Assembly: GCF_000147815.2 (NCBI RefSeq)
Contig: NC_015957.1
Span: 3,906,001 to 3,970,000 of the forward strand
Length of the DNA: 64,000 nt
Reading direction: 5' to 3'
From: Streptomyces violaceusniger Tu 4113
GTDB lineage: Bacteria > Actinomycetota > Actinomycetes > Streptomycetales > Streptomycetaceae
The notes under the pieces were generated by a model that was given only the letters and a program-made list of their open reading frames with translations, was not told the origin of the DNA and made no database searches. Shown here piece by piece: positions 8,497-17,426 of the stretch. The position numbers were made by a program, and so were the translations under genes. Within the stretch, counting starts at the first letter, position 1. Each line of letters opens with the position of its first letter.

Positions 8497-8517
8497 CAGA
8501 TCGCATGGATAGATCTG
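8497..8517. promoter_or_regulatory. Candidate LysR operator
   Basis: CAGATC (8497-8502) and GATCTG (8512-8517) form a perfect dyad with 9 bases between, in the divergent LysR-CitMHS gap. It is the only clear dyad in that gap. Confidence 0.5.
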
Positions 8518-8595
8518 TGTTCAATGCTGGACGCGGATCTTTCCCCGCTCGGAAACTCTTCGGCAGCACCCGACCGGACGAGGAAGCGAGCGGCC

Positions 8596-9903
8596 ATGCT
8601 GGCAGCACTGGGATTCTGCACGATCGGCGGCTTCCTGCTGCTGACCATGTTCAAACGGGTCTCGGTGCTGGTCGCCCTCGTTCTCACGCCCGTGGTCACC
8701 GCGGTCATCGGCGGATACGGCGACGATCTGGGCCCGATGGCGCTCGACGGGCTGTCCAAGGTGGCCCCGACGGGCATCATGATCGCCTTCGCGGTGCTCT
8801 ACTTCAGCCTGATGATCGACGCGGGCCTCTTCGAACCGTTGATCCGCGGCATTCTGCGCGTCGCCAAGAACGACCCGGTACGGATCACGGTCGGCACCGC
8901 CGTGCTGACCGTGTGCGTCGGGCTCGACGGCGACGGCGCCTCGACCTTCCTCATCACCATCTCCGCGCTGCTCCCCGTCTATCAGCGGCTCGGGATGAGC
9001 CGGCTGGTGCTCGCCGGGGTGGTCGGCCTGGGCGCGGGCGTGATGAACATGATTCCGTGGGGCGGGCCGACGGCCCGCGCCGCCGCGGCCCTGAAGATCG
9101 ACACGTCCGACATCATCACGCCGCTGCTGCCCGCCCTCGCCGCCGGTATCGCCTGGGTGCTCCTCGCCGCCTACCTCATCGGACGCCGTGAGCGGCGGCG
9201 GCTCGAAGCCCTCGAGCCCGCCCCGCCTGCCGAGGTGGCGGTCGGGGACGGCCCCGGCACCCCCCGGGTCGCCGCCCGCCCCGGCCTCGCGCTGACCGTC
9301 TTCAATCTGCTGCTCACCGTGGCGCTGCTGGTCTGCCTGGTGCTGGAGGCCATGCCGCTGCCCGTGCTCTTCGTCTTCGCCTTCGTCCTCGCGCTGCTGG
9401 TCAACCACCCCCGCTGGGAGGACCAGCAGGAGCTGCTGGAGAAGCACGGCAAGAGCGTGGTGCTCGTCATCACCATGATCTTCGCGGCCGGGGTGTTCAC
9501 CGGCGTCCTCGGCGGCACCGGGATGATCGGGAAGATGGCGGAGGCGCTGGTCGACATCATCCCCGACGGGCTCGGCGGACATCTACCGGTGCTCGTGGCC
9601 GTCACCAGCATGCCGCTGAGCCTCGTCCTCACCCCGGACGCCTACTACTTCGGCGTGCTGCCGGTGCTCGCCGGGACCGCCGACGCCTTCGGCACCGACC
9701 ACGCCGAGATCGCCCGTGCCGCCGTCCTCGGCCAGATGACCACCGGCTTCCCGCTGAGCCCGCTCACCGCCGCGACCTTCATCCTCCTCAGCATGAGCGG
9801 GGTGCAGCTCGGGGAGCACCAGCGCTTCCTCTTCCGCTGGGCCTTCGGCACCACGCTCGTGATGACCGCCGCCGCCCTCGCGACGGGCGCCGTGCCGCTC
9901 TGA
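8596..9903 (+). CDS. CitMHS-family citrate/carboxylate transporter
   Basis: A 435-residue integral membrane protein with about 11 hydrophobic segments and an internal polar loop near residues 195-230. Family hallmarks include GLDGDGASTFLITISALLPVY, VGLGAGVMNMIPWGGPTARA and, in the second half, LTPDAYYFGVLPVLAGTADAF and GQMTTGFPLSPLT. CitMHS proteins import metal-citrate complexes or related tri- and dicarboxylates in symport with protons. The ATG at 8596 is preceded by GAGGAAG. The context (CoA-transferase and CitE-like lyase) suggests the cargo is activated with CoA and split, so a citramalate- or malate-like acid is as likely as citrate. Confidence 0.9.
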   Translation: MLAALGFCTIGGFLLLTMFKRVSVLVALVLTPVVTAVIGGYGDDLGPMALDGLSKVAPTGIMIAFAVLYFSLMIDAGLFEPLIRGILRVAKNDPVRITVGTAVLTVCVGLDGDGASTFLITISALLPVYQRLGMSRLVLAGVVGLGAGVMNMIPWGGPTARAAAALKIDTSDIITPLLPALAAGIAWVLLAAYLIGRRERRRLEALEPAPPAEVAVGDGPGTPRVAARPGLALTVFNLLLTVALLVCLVLEAMPLPVLFVFAFVLALLVNHPRWEDQQELLEKHGKSVVLVITMIFAAGVFTGVLGGTGMIGKMAEALVDIIPDGLGGHLPVLVAVTSMPLSLVLTPDAYYFGVLPVLAGTADAFGTDHAEIARAAVLGQMTTGFPLSPLTAATFILLSMSGVQLGEHQRFLFRWAFGTTLVMTAAALATGAVPL

Positions 9904-9990
9904 CCCGGACCGCCCACGCCCCCGTCGCGGCCGTTCCGGCGGCAGGGACGGGAGCTGGGGGACCAGCGGGACGGTGTGAGGGCCGCGCCG

Positions 9991-10080
9991 GGACGGTCCG
10001 TCAGCCTCCGGTCAGCGGCGGGACGGTCCGTCAGTTCCCGGTCAGCGCCGGGACGGCCCGTCAGTTCCCGGTCAGCGGCG
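9991..10080. repeat. Three tandem 30-base repeats at the 3' end of the dehydrogenase gene
   Basis: Units at 9991-10020, 10021-10050 and 10051-10080 share GGACGGTCCGTCAG...CCGGTCAGCG with a few substitutions. The stop codon of the alcohol dehydrogenase lies inside the third unit, so the last residues of that protein are encoded by repeat DNA. Confidence 0.85.
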
Positions 10081-11131
10081 GGCGGTGCGGTTCGATGACG
10101 GTGACCCCGCCCCTGGCCCCCGACGCCATCGTGGACAGCGCCTCCGGGACCGCGTCCAGCCCGATGACATCGGTGACCAGCAGATCCGGCCGCAGCGAAC
10201 CGGCCTCGACCATCTCCATCATCGGGCCGTAGGCGTGGGCGGCCATGCCATGGCTGCCCAGCAGGCGCAGCTCCTGCGCGATGACCCGGTCCATCGGGAT
10301 CATCGGGGTCCCGGCGGCCGGTGGCAGCAGCCCGACCTGGACATGGCGGCCGTGGCGGCGCAGGCTCTTGATGGACGCCGCGCAGGTCCGCGGCGAGCCC
10401 AGCGCGTCGAGCGAGACATGCGCGCCGCCGCCCGTGGCGTCCGCGACCGCCTCCGCCACCGAGCCCAGCGTGGACGCCACGTCCACGCACACCGCCGCGC
10501 CGAACCGGGCCGCGAGGGCGAGCGCTTCCGGTGAGATGTCCACCGCCACCACCCGGGCCCCGGCCGCGGCGGCGATCATCACCGCGGACAGCCCCACCCC
10601 GCCGCAGCCGTGCACCGCGACCCACTCGCCCGGGGCGACCTGGCCCTGGGCGACGACGGCGCGGAAGGCGGTGGCGAAGCGGCAGCCCAGACCGGCGGCC
10701 GTGGTGAACGACAGCTCGTTGCGTATCCCGACCAGATTCACATCGGCGTTCTCGATCGCGACGTATTCGGCGAACGAGCCCCAGTGGGTGAACCCGGGCT
10801 GCGTCTGCCGCTCGCACACCTGCTGGGCACCTTCCGCGCAGGCGGCACAGCGCCCGCAGGCACACACGAAGGGCACGGTGACCCGTTGCCCCGGGCGCCA
10901 GTTGAGGACGTCGGGCCCGACCGCCTCTATCACCCCCGCCAGCTCATGGCCGGGGACATGCGGCAGCCGGATGTCCGGGTCGTGGCCCATCCAGCCGTGC
11001 CAGTCGCTGCGGCACAGCCCGGTCGCCTCGACGCGGATCACCACGCCGCGCGGGGAGGGAGCGGGGTCCTCGACGCTCCGGACCTCGGGCCGGCGCCCGA
11101 AGTCGTCGAACACCACAGCACGCATGGACAC
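10061..11131 (-). CDS. Zinc-dependent alcohol dehydrogenase (MDR superfamily)
   Basis: A 356-residue medium-chain dehydrogenase. The catalytic zinc ligands are Cys in [10 protein letters not shown] (about residue 39) and His-Glu in PGHELAG. The structural zinc site is [19 protein letters not shown]. The Rossmann NAD(P) site is [19 protein letters not shown]. It oxidises alcohols or reduces aldehydes; the substrate is unknown. GTG at 11131 and ATG at 11125 are both possible starts; GGGAG favours the GTG slightly. The C-terminal residues (RPPLTGN) fall in a tandem repeat, suggesting recent change of the 3' end. It stands alone downstream of the GH92 gene, with a small hairpin at 11159-11180 between them. 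Confidence 0.9.
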   Translation of the reverse strand: MSMRAVVFDDFGRRPEVRSVEDPAPSPRGVVIRVEATGLCRSDWHGWMGHDPDIRLPHVPGHELAGVIEAVGPDVLNWRPGQRVTVPFVCACGRCAACAEGAQQVCERQTQPGFTHWGSFAEYVAIENADVNLVGIRNELSFTTAAGLGCRFATAFRAVVAQGQVAPGEWVAVHGCGGVGLSAVMIAAAAGARVVAVDISPEALALAARFGAAVCVDVASTLGSVAEAVADATGGGAHVSLDALGSPRTCAASIKSLRRHGRHVQVGLLPPAAGTPMIPMDRVIAQELRLLGSHGMAAHAYGPMMEMVEAGSLRPDLLVTDVIGLDAVPEALSTMASGARGGVTVIEPHRPPLTGN

Positions 11132-11208
11132 CCGCTCCCTCGCTCGACCACACCCCCAGGCCCGTGTGTCCAGGCGGGCCCTAGAACCTACACCACAACG
11201 GGCCGGTA

Positions 11209-13614
11209 TCAGCCCTTGCGGGGGGCGCCCACCGAGGGCGGTTCCGCGCCCGGGCCGGTGCCCCAGGACGACGGCTGTGTGGACAGCCGGTGGGCCAGCT
11301 TCCCGCCGTGGGCGATCTGGTCCCAGTCCAGCCAGGTCCGCGCCACCTGACGGCCGCCCAGCGAGACGCCGCGCACATACCGCTTGGCGTCGCTCGCGCC
11401 CGGTGCGGTGACCGTCAGCGTGCCGCCCTGCCGGGTGCCGTACGCTCCGATGCGGACCACGGCCGAGGCGAACTGCGGGCTGGACAGGGCGAGGAAGTCC
11501 CCGCCGCTCATCGTCGGGTACAGGCCCAGCGAGGAGAAGATGTACCAGGCCGACATCGTGCCGAGGTCGTCATTGCCGGTCATCCCGTCCGGCCCGGTGG
11601 TGAACAGGGTCATCGCCGCCCGTACCGCGGTCGCCGCCTTCGCGGGCGCGCCCGCCCACAGATACATGTACGGGGCGTGCAGATCGGGCTCGTTGTTGGG
11701 GTTGTAGGTGGGCTTGCCGTAGTAGTCGTACGGGGCGGAGATCCAGTCATTGCGGGCCGTGCCCGCCGGGTCGGTGAGCAGCTTGTCGTAGGCGAAGAAG
11801 GCGTCGAGCCGCTTCTCGGCCGCGCGCCTGCCGCCCATCAGCTCCACCAGACCGGCCGGGTCCTGCGGCACCAGCCACTGGTACTGGTAGGCGCCGCCCT
11901 CGTGGAACTGCTTGCCCGCCTCCACCGGGTCGTACGGGGTCACCCACGCGCCGTCGGCCGTGCGCGGCCGGAAGTGGCCGATCGACGGGTCCCACAGCGT
12001 GCGGAAGGTCTGGCCGCGCTCGGCGAACATCCGGGCGTCGGCGCGGTGTCCGAGCCCGCGCGCCATCAGGGCGAGCGCGGCGTCCGCGGCGGAGTACTCC
12101 AGGGTGGCCGAGGCGGGGTGGACGCAGTCGTTGTCACCGCCCTTGTCGGCGCAGTCGGTGCCGAGCTTCAGCCCCGAGGGGACGTAGCCCAGCTTGCGGT
12201 AATAGTCCACTCCGGAGCGGCCGTTGTAGGGGGAGTCGGCGGGCGGGGTGCTGGTCGCGTTCTTCTTCAGAAGTGCGTACGCCTCGTCCTCGTGCCCGGC
12301 CAGCAGCCCCTTGGACCACGCCTCGACGAGGAACGGGGTCACCGGGTCACCCGTCATGATGTTGGTCTCGCTGTTGGCCAGCGCCCAGCGCGGCAGCCAG
12401 CCGCCGTCCCGGCCGATGGAGACGACCGACAGCGCGACATCGCGGGCCACCCCCGGCTCCAGCAGTTCCAGTAGCTGGTTCTGCGGCCGGTAGGTGTCCC
12501 ACAGCGAGAAGTTCTGGTACGGCGTATAGCCGGAGGCGGTGTGGGTCGCGCCGTCGAAACCGGTGTAGCGGCCGTCCACGTCGCCCGCCACATTGGGGTG
12601 CAGTTGCGCGTGGTACAGCGCGGTGTAGAAGGCGCGCTGCCGCTCCTCGGTGCCGCCGCCGACCCGGATCGCGTCGAGCTTCTTGCGCCAGGTGTCGTGC
12701 AGCGCGGCGCGGGTGGCGTCGAAGTCGTAGGAGTCCCCGGTCTCGGCCGTAAGGTTCTTACGGGCGCCTTCCGGCCCGGTGTACGACAGCCCGACCTTGA
12801 CCACCACATCCCGGTCCTGGCTCGCGTCGAAGCCGGCCCAGGCGCCGTTGCCGCCCTCTCCGGCCGCCTCGCGGGAGCCGGGGGAGGGGGTCGTGCCGCG
12901 CCAGGTGCCGTAGGAGGCGAAGGGGCGGTCGAAGGTGGCGGTGAAGTAGACGGTGTGCCGGTCTTTTCCGGCGCAGAAGTTCCCGGCCTCCACCCGGCCC
13001 TCGACGGTCCGGTCCCCGACCACGCGGATCTCGGAGCCGAAGACGTTCTGATTGGCCTTGCCGGTGTTGAACAGCACATTGGCCGCGCCGGTGGCCGGGA
13101 AGGTGTAGCGCTGCCAGCCGGTGCGCCGGGTAGCGGTCAGTTCGGCGTCGATGCCGTAGGTCTTCAGCCCCACCCGGTAGTAGCCCGGGGTGGCCTCCTC
13201 GTCGTCATGGCTGTACGTGGAGCGGTAGTGGTCCGGGTCGACGTCGGTGACCGCACCGGTCGTCGGCATGATGGGCAGCTCGCCCGCGACCCCGCAGCCG
13301 ACGCCGGAAAGATGGGTCTGGCTGAAGCCGTGGATGGCGTTCTGGTCGTAGTCGTAGCCGCCCTGACCGCCGGTGTCCGGGCTGACCTGGACCATGCCGA
13401 ACGGGGCGCTCGCGCCGGGGAAGGTGTTGCCGAAGTTCTCGGTGCCCACGAAGGGGTGGACCAGCGAGGTGGGGTCGGCCGGAGGGTCCCCGGCCGTGGA
13501 GGCGGCCGCCGCCCCCGGCGGTCCCAGCAGACCGCCGCCCAGCAGCGCCGCCGTCATCACCCCCGCGACCGTGCCCGCCGCGCGCGCACGGATTCCACCG
13601 ATCAGCGACCGCAT
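11209..13614 (-). CDS. Secreted GH92 alpha-mannosidase
   Basis: An 801-residue secreted enzyme. A signal peptide (basic start, hydrophobic [20 protein letters not shown]) is followed by the GH92 N-terminal beta-sandwich ([20 protein letters not shown]) and the (alpha/alpha)6 barrel. [20 protein letters not shown] is the family hallmark containing the catalytic-base Asp region, and [16 protein letters not shown] carries sugar-binding residues. GH92 enzymes are calcium-dependent inverting exo-alpha-mannosidases acting on N-glycans or mannans. The ATG at 13614 sits 8 bases after GGAGG; the upstream GTG overlaps that ribosome-binding site and is rejected. A perfect LacI-type palindrome lies just upstream, so sugar-responsive repression is likely. 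Confidence 0.92.
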   Translation of the reverse strand: MRSLIGGIRARAAGTVAGVMTAALLGGGLLGPPGAAAASTAGDPPADPTSLVHPFVGTENFGNTFPGASAPFGMVQVSPDTGGQGGYDYDQNAIHGFSQTHLSGVGCGVAGELPIMPTTGAVTDVDPDHYRSTYSHDDEEATPGYYRVGLKTYGIDAELTATRRTGWQRYTFPATGAANVLFNTGKANQNVFGSEIRVVGDRTVEGRVEAGNFCAGKDRHTVYFTATFDRPFASYGTWRGTTPSPGSREAAGEGGNGAWAGFDASQDRDVVVKVGLSYTGPEGARKNLTAETGDSYDFDATRAALHDTWRKKLDAIRVGGGTEERQRAFYTALYHAQLHPNVAGDVDGRYTGFDGATHTASGYTPYQNFSLWDTYRPQNQLLELLEPGVARDVALSVVSIGRDGGWLPRWALANSETNIMTGDPVTPFLVEAWSKGLLAGHEDEAYALLKKNATSTPPADSPYNGRSGVDYYRKLGYVPSGLKLGTDCADKGGDNDCVHPASATLEYSAADAALALMARGLGHRADARMFAERGQTFRTLWDPSIGHFRPRTADGAWVTPYDPVEAGKQFHEGGAYQYQWLVPQDPAGLVELMGGRRAAEKRLDAFFAYDKLLTDPAGTARNDWISAPYDYYGKPTYNPNNEPDLHAPYMYLWAGAPAKAATAVRAAMTLFTTGPDGMTGNDDLGTMSAWYIFSSLGLYPTMSGGDFLALSSPQFASAVVRIGAYGTRQGGTLTVTAPGASDAKRYVRGVSLGGRQVARTWLDWDQIAHGGKLAHRLSTQPSSWGTGPGAEPPSVGAPRKG

Positions 13615-13631
13615 GGGACGCACCTCCGCTT

Positions 13632-13643
13632 GACAACGTTGTC
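13632..13643. promoter_or_regulatory. LacI-like operator upstream of the GH92 gene
   Basis: GACAACGTTGTC is a perfect 12-base palindrome centred on CG, the form bound by LacI-family sugar repressors, 18 bases upstream of the GH92 start. No LacI gene is in the window, so the regulator would act in trans. Confidence 0.6.
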
Positions 13644-13677
13644 CGACCAGGGTCGCGAAACTTTGGCACGGGGGCTC

Positions 13678-13721
13678 GGCGGTGTCAATGACCCGTGCGC
13701 GGACGGGTCATTGACACCGCC
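13678..13721 (-). terminator. 19-bp perfect hairpin after the SDR gene
   Basis: The arms 13678-13696 and 13703-13721 are perfectly complementary over 19 bases with a 6-base loop. It starts 20 bases beyond the SDR stop on the minus strand and ends before the GH92 promoter region, so it is best read as the terminator of the SDR transcript. Confidence 0.75.
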
Positions 13722-13740
13722 CGCGCATCGGACCGTGGCG

Positions 13741-14532
13741 CTAGCGCTTGCCGCGCTGACCGTCGGCGAGCTGACGGGACGTCTCCCCGGCGCCCGCACC
13801 CCGCTGGGCCCGCTCGGCGAGGGTCGGGAACAGCCCGCCGAGAGCGCTGCCCAGGCGCAGCTCCAGCGGGGCCACGTTCACCTCGGCCCGGTTCCGCTCG
13901 ATGGCCCGGATGGTCGCGGCCGCCACCCGGCGGCTGGAGATCGTACGGACCCCGGTGGGGAGGGACGTGCCCGCGTCGGCGAACATCCCGGCGTCGCCCA
14001 CGAATCCGGGCTGCACCAGCGAGACCCCCACCCCCGTGCCATGCAGGTCCTGCCGCAGCCCGAGGGCGAAGCCGCGCAGCCCGAACTTGGCCGCGTTGTA
14101 GAGCGCGGCGCCGGGGGAGGCCGTACGCCCCGACAGCGAGCCGATCATCACAAGCTGACCGGATCCCGACTCCACCATGCGCGGTGCCATCAGCCGCGAC
14201 AGCAGCATCGGCGCGCGCAGATTGACGTCAAGGGCACGGTCCAGCTCCTCGGGCCGGTAGTCCAGGACCGGGCCGCTGGAGGGCAGCGCGGCGTTGGCGA
14301 TGAGGATCCGGGCGTCCGCCGCCTCCTCGATCAGGCGCTCCAGATCGGACCGTTCGGCCAGATCGGCGACGATCACCCGGCCGCCCAGCCGCTCTGCGAG
14401 TGGCCGCAGCACCTCCTCGCGGCGCCCGGTGAGCAGCAGCTTGGCACCCTTGGCCGCGAGCGCGTGGGCCAGCGTCTGCCCGATGCCGCCGGTGGCCCCG
14501 GTGAGCAGGACGGTCGTGCCGTCGATCCGCAT
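13741..14532 (-). CDS. Short-chain dehydrogenase/reductase
   Basis: A 263-residue classical SDR: TGATGGIGQTL (TGxxxGxG cofactor site), NAAL in place of NNAG, Ser in IGSLSG, and the YNAAK catalytic Tyr-Lys. The shape (N-terminal nucleotide fold plus a C-terminal helix-rich tail) fits the SDR family of general ketone/alcohol oxidoreductases. The ATG at 14532 is preceded by GGAGGAG. It lies 154 bases downstream of the amidohydrolase on the same strand, so it may be read from the glutamine-synthetase-like operon or from its own promoter. Substrate not predictable. Confidence 0.88.
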   Translation of the reverse strand: MRIDGTTVLLTGATGGIGQTLAHALAAKGAKLLLTGRREEVLRPLAERLGGRVIVADLAERSDLERLIEEAADARILIANAALPSSGPVLDYRPEELDRALDVNLRAPMLLSRLMAPRMVESGSGQLVMIGSLSGRTASPGAALYNAAKFGLRGFALGLRQDLHGTGVGVSLVQPGFVGDAGMFADAGTSLPTGVRTISSRRVAAATIRAIERNRAEVNVAPLELRLGSALGGLFPTLAERAQRGAGAGETSRQLADGQRGKR

Positions 14533-14686
14533 GCGATCTCCTCCGGTTACGGTCGAGTACGTTCCGGCACGGTACTGGGTATGCGCCCCGCGCCGGGCAA
14601 GGGCCCCGGCCCCGTCCCGTATGTACGCACGGCCCGCGGCGGCGCGATACCCGGGCGAGCCGCGGGGCCGGTGCGAGGCCGGGGCC

Positions 14687-15856
14687 CTAGCCCTCGCGCG
14701 GGGCCGGGGTGCCGAGGCCGTAGACACGGCGGGCGTTGTCCGCGCCCAGCAGCGCGGCCACCCGCCGGGCGTCGCGGCGCGACCAGGCGCCCTCCGCGAC
14801 CCAGTGAATCAGCAGCCCGGTCAGCGCCTCCCGGAAGAGCCGCGCCCCCACCACATACAGCTCGGGCAGCCCATAGGCATCGGTCGAGAAGAGCACCTTG
14901 CCGAACGGGGCGAGCTCCAGCATCTCGGCGAGCACGGCCCCGGCCCGCGCCCCGGTGTGCGACAGGGCCAGTCCCACATCGGCGTAGACATGGGGGAAGA
15001 CGGCGGCCAGATAGGCGGCGCCGCGGTGGTACGGATAGCCGTGCAGCAGGATCAGCGTGCAGCCCGTGGGGCGCACCGCGCGGATGAAGTCGGTGAGGGC
15101 GAGCGGATCGCAGCGGTCCAGCCGCAGATCGGGATCGCCGAATCCGGTGTGCAGTTGCAGCGGCAGTCCGGTGTACGCCGCCGACCACAGCAGATGGCGC
15201 AGCAGTACGGGGTCGGTGACCCGGGCGGCGGCGGTGCCGCCCTGACCGCGCCGGGCGAGCCAGTGCTCGGCGGCGGTGTGGACGGCGCCGGGGCCCGGCG
15301 GATCGGGCTCGAAGTCCAGTCCGTAGCGGTAGGCGGCCACCGACTTGAAACCGGCCGCCGTACGGGCCGCCTCCCGGATCCCGTCCGCCACTCCGGCCAG
15401 GAAGTCGTCGGCGGTCAGCGAGGTGTCGGCGACCCGCTCCGCCAACTGCTCCAGACGGACGATCTCATGGGCGGTGCCACCCGCCGCGAGGGCCAGCTCC
15501 TGAGGGGTGGTCAGATTGCCTGGCAGCCCGGTGTCCACCAGGAATTCGCTGATCCCGGCGGCGCTCAGCAGCCGCCGGGTCACCTCCCGCGGGCCCAACT
15601 CGCGCCGCCGGGCGAGGTAGTGGGCGGGCGGGCAGTGCGGTTCGAGGCCGAGCAGCGGCGGACACCAGCGGCGCACCGCGAACCCGAGCTGGCTGTCGAA
15701 GAAGGTGGTGCCGAGCGCGGCGGGCGCGTCGGATTCGGTCAGGAACGCCTCGAACGCGGCCGAGCTCAGCTCGGAGCGGACCACCCCATGGCAGTGGTGG
15801 TCCACCAGGAGCGGCAGCGGCGGCTCGGTCGGATCCGTCTGCTCGGCGGCCTCCAT
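14687..15856 (-). CDS. Amidohydrolase-family protein (FluG N-domain-like)
   Basis: A 389-residue metal-dependent amidohydrolase of the COG2159 type. The HxH metal site is in LVDHHCHGVV near the N-terminus. Further ligand-type residues are in LQLHTGFGDPDLR, LLHGYPYHRGAAYL and FSTDAYGLPELY, and the last Asp fits the catalytic Asp. The gene starts 3 bases after the stop of a glutamine-synthetase-like gene, so the two are cotranscribed. In fungi the FluG protein is a fusion of exactly these two domains. The pair probably makes and breaks a gamma-glutamyl amide, but which amine is used is inference. Confidence 0.82.
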   Translation of the reverse strand: MEAAEQTDPTEPPLPLLVDHHCHGVVRSELSSAAFEAFLTESDAPAALGTTFFDSQLGFAVRRWCPPLLGLEPHCPPAHYLARRRELGPREVTRRLLSAAGISEFLVDTGLPGNLTTPQELALAAGGTAHEIVRLEQLAERVADTSLTADDFLAGVADGIREAARTAAGFKSVAAYRYGLDFEPDPPGPGAVHTAAEHWLARRGQGGTAAARVTDPVLLRHLLWSAAYTGLPLQLHTGFGDPDLRLDRCDPLALTDFIRAVRPTGCTLILLHGYPYHRGAAYLAAVFPHVYADVGLALSHTGARAGAVLAEMLELAPFGKVLFSTDAYGLPELYVVGARLFREALTGLLIHWVAEGAWSRRDARRVAALLGADNARRVYGLGTPAPREG

Positions 15857-15859
15857 CGG

Positions 15860-17218
15860 TCAGTACCGCCTCCGGGTCGCGACGGCGATCTCCCGCGGGG
15901 ACGACTTCTCGAACAGGGCGGCCTCCGCCCGGCGCACCGCGGCGATCGACTCGAAGAGCGGATCGCCCAGCGCCTCGCGCAGCACCGTCGAGTCCTCGAA
16001 GTGCTCCAGCGCGGTGAGCAGCGAGGTGGGCAGCCGCCGCTCGCGCCCCTCGACCGCGGGGTCCCCCGAGACGGGTGGCGGCAGGGAGAGCCCGGAGTCC
16101 AGCCCGCCGAGGCCCGCGGCGATGACCGCGCCCGCCACCAGATAGGGGTTGGCCGCCGGGTCGAAGGACTTGATCTCGGCGTTGGCCGCCCCCGGATCGT
16201 CCGGTGCGCCGGTGATGAAGCGCACCGCGGCCTCGCGGTTCTCCAGGCCCCAGCACTGGTACGCCCCGGCCCAGCGCGAGGGTTCGAGCCGGAGGTAGCT
16301 CGCGGGGGAGGGGGCGCCGATGGCGAGCAGGGCGGGCAGTTCGCGCAGCACCCCGGCGAGGAACGCCTCGGCCGTCGCCGTCATGCCGTGCGGCCCGTCG
16401 CCGTCCCGGCACAGATTGCGGTCCCCCTGCCACAGGCTCAGATGGACATGGGCGCCGTTGCCGACCCCGTCCGGGTCCACCACCGGGCCGAACATCGGGT
16501 TGAGCCCGGCGCGCCCCGAGCACGCCCGGATCGTCTCCCGCACCAGCACGGCGAGATCGGCGGCGCCGACCGGGTCGGCGGGCGCCAGGGACACCTCGAA
16601 CTGCCCGGGGGAGTACTCCGGGTGGAGCTGGAGCACCTCGGTGTGCTGCGCGTCCAGCGCCCCGAGCAGCTCGGCGAGGTAGTCGGCGAGGTCGGCCACG
16701 CGCGCCATGCCGTAGGCGGGACCGGCGGAGGGGTAGTGCGGCGGGTCCTGGTCCGGGTCGCCGGTGGTGACGACCCACTCGGTCTCGAACCCCATGCGTA
16801 CGCTCAGCCCCCGCTCCCGCGCCCGCTCGGCCATCCGCCGGGCGAACAGCCGCTGGCAGACGGGGTGCGCCCGGCCCTGCTGGTCGTACCGGTCGACCGG
16901 GGCCCAGGCCCAGCCGGGCTGGGCGGCCAGCGGGATGAGCCGGTCCAGGTCGGGGATGAGCCGCAGATCCCCGTCGGGGCCGCCGACATGGCGGCTGGTG
17001 GTCATGGAGTCGTCCACGAGAAAGACGTCGAAGACGGGGGACATCCCGACCCCGCGCCGTGCGGCATGGGGCAGCCGCGCGGTGGGCACGGACTTCGCTC
17101 GGGTCACCCCCGCGTTGTCCACCCAGGTCAGCGCGATGCCCTGGATTCCGCTCGCGGTGAGCCGCTCGGCCTCCTGCCGAGCCCGTGCGTATGTCTGCTC
17201 ACGATCGCCGGTCCCCAT
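15860..17218 (-). CDS. Glutamine-synthetase-family protein (gamma-glutamyl-amine synthetase-like)
   Basis: A 452-residue GS-fold protein. Recognisable elements are IALTWVDNAGVTRAKSVP (beta-grasp N-domain), MGFETEW (metal Glu), HPEYSPGQFEVSLAPADP, the loop NGAHVHLSLW with the active-site His, and ENREAAVRFI. True GlnA enzymes have a longer, more conserved active site and an adenylylation Tyr, which I do not see. GlnA-like proteins of streptomycetes ligate glutamate to polyamines or ethanolamine, and that is the likelier role here. The ATG at 17218 follows GAGGAGG. It is first gene of the operon with the amidohydrolase. Confidence 0.85.
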   Translation of the reverse strand: MGTGDREQTYARARQEAERLTASGIQGIALTWVDNAGVTRAKSVPTARLPHAARRGVGMSPVFDVFLVDDSMTTSRHVGGPDGDLRLIPDLDRLIPLAAQPGWAWAPVDRYDQQGRAHPVCQRLFARRMAERARERGLSVRMGFETEWVVTTGDPDQDPPHYPSAGPAYGMARVADLADYLAELLGALDAQHTEVLQLHPEYSPGQFEVSLAPADPVGAADLAVLVRETIRACSGRAGLNPMFGPVVDPDGVGNGAHVHLSLWQGDRNLCRDGDGPHGMTATAEAFLAGVLRELPALLAIGAPSPASYLRLEPSRWAGAYQCWGLENREAAVRFITGAPDDPGAANAEIKSFDPAANPYLVAGAVIAAGLGGLDSGLSLPPPVSGDPAVEGRERRLPTSLLTALEHFEDSTVLREALGDPLFESIAAVRRAEAALFEKSSPREIAVATRRRY

Positions 17219-17426
17219 GGGCGCCTCCTCAGCCACGTCCTGTACGCCGAGACTATTGCCTGCGGACGGTCTTGTGGTGACGCGTTGTCCCGATCGCGTA
17301 CGGGGTGTGACGGTGGCTTATGCCGGTCGGAGGTTGACACGGCCGGCCGGGGCGTCGAGGGGCCCGGCCCGCCGGTCGAGGGGTTCGGTTTCGGCCATGC
17401 GGGACGCCCATGCTGGACGCCCGGTG

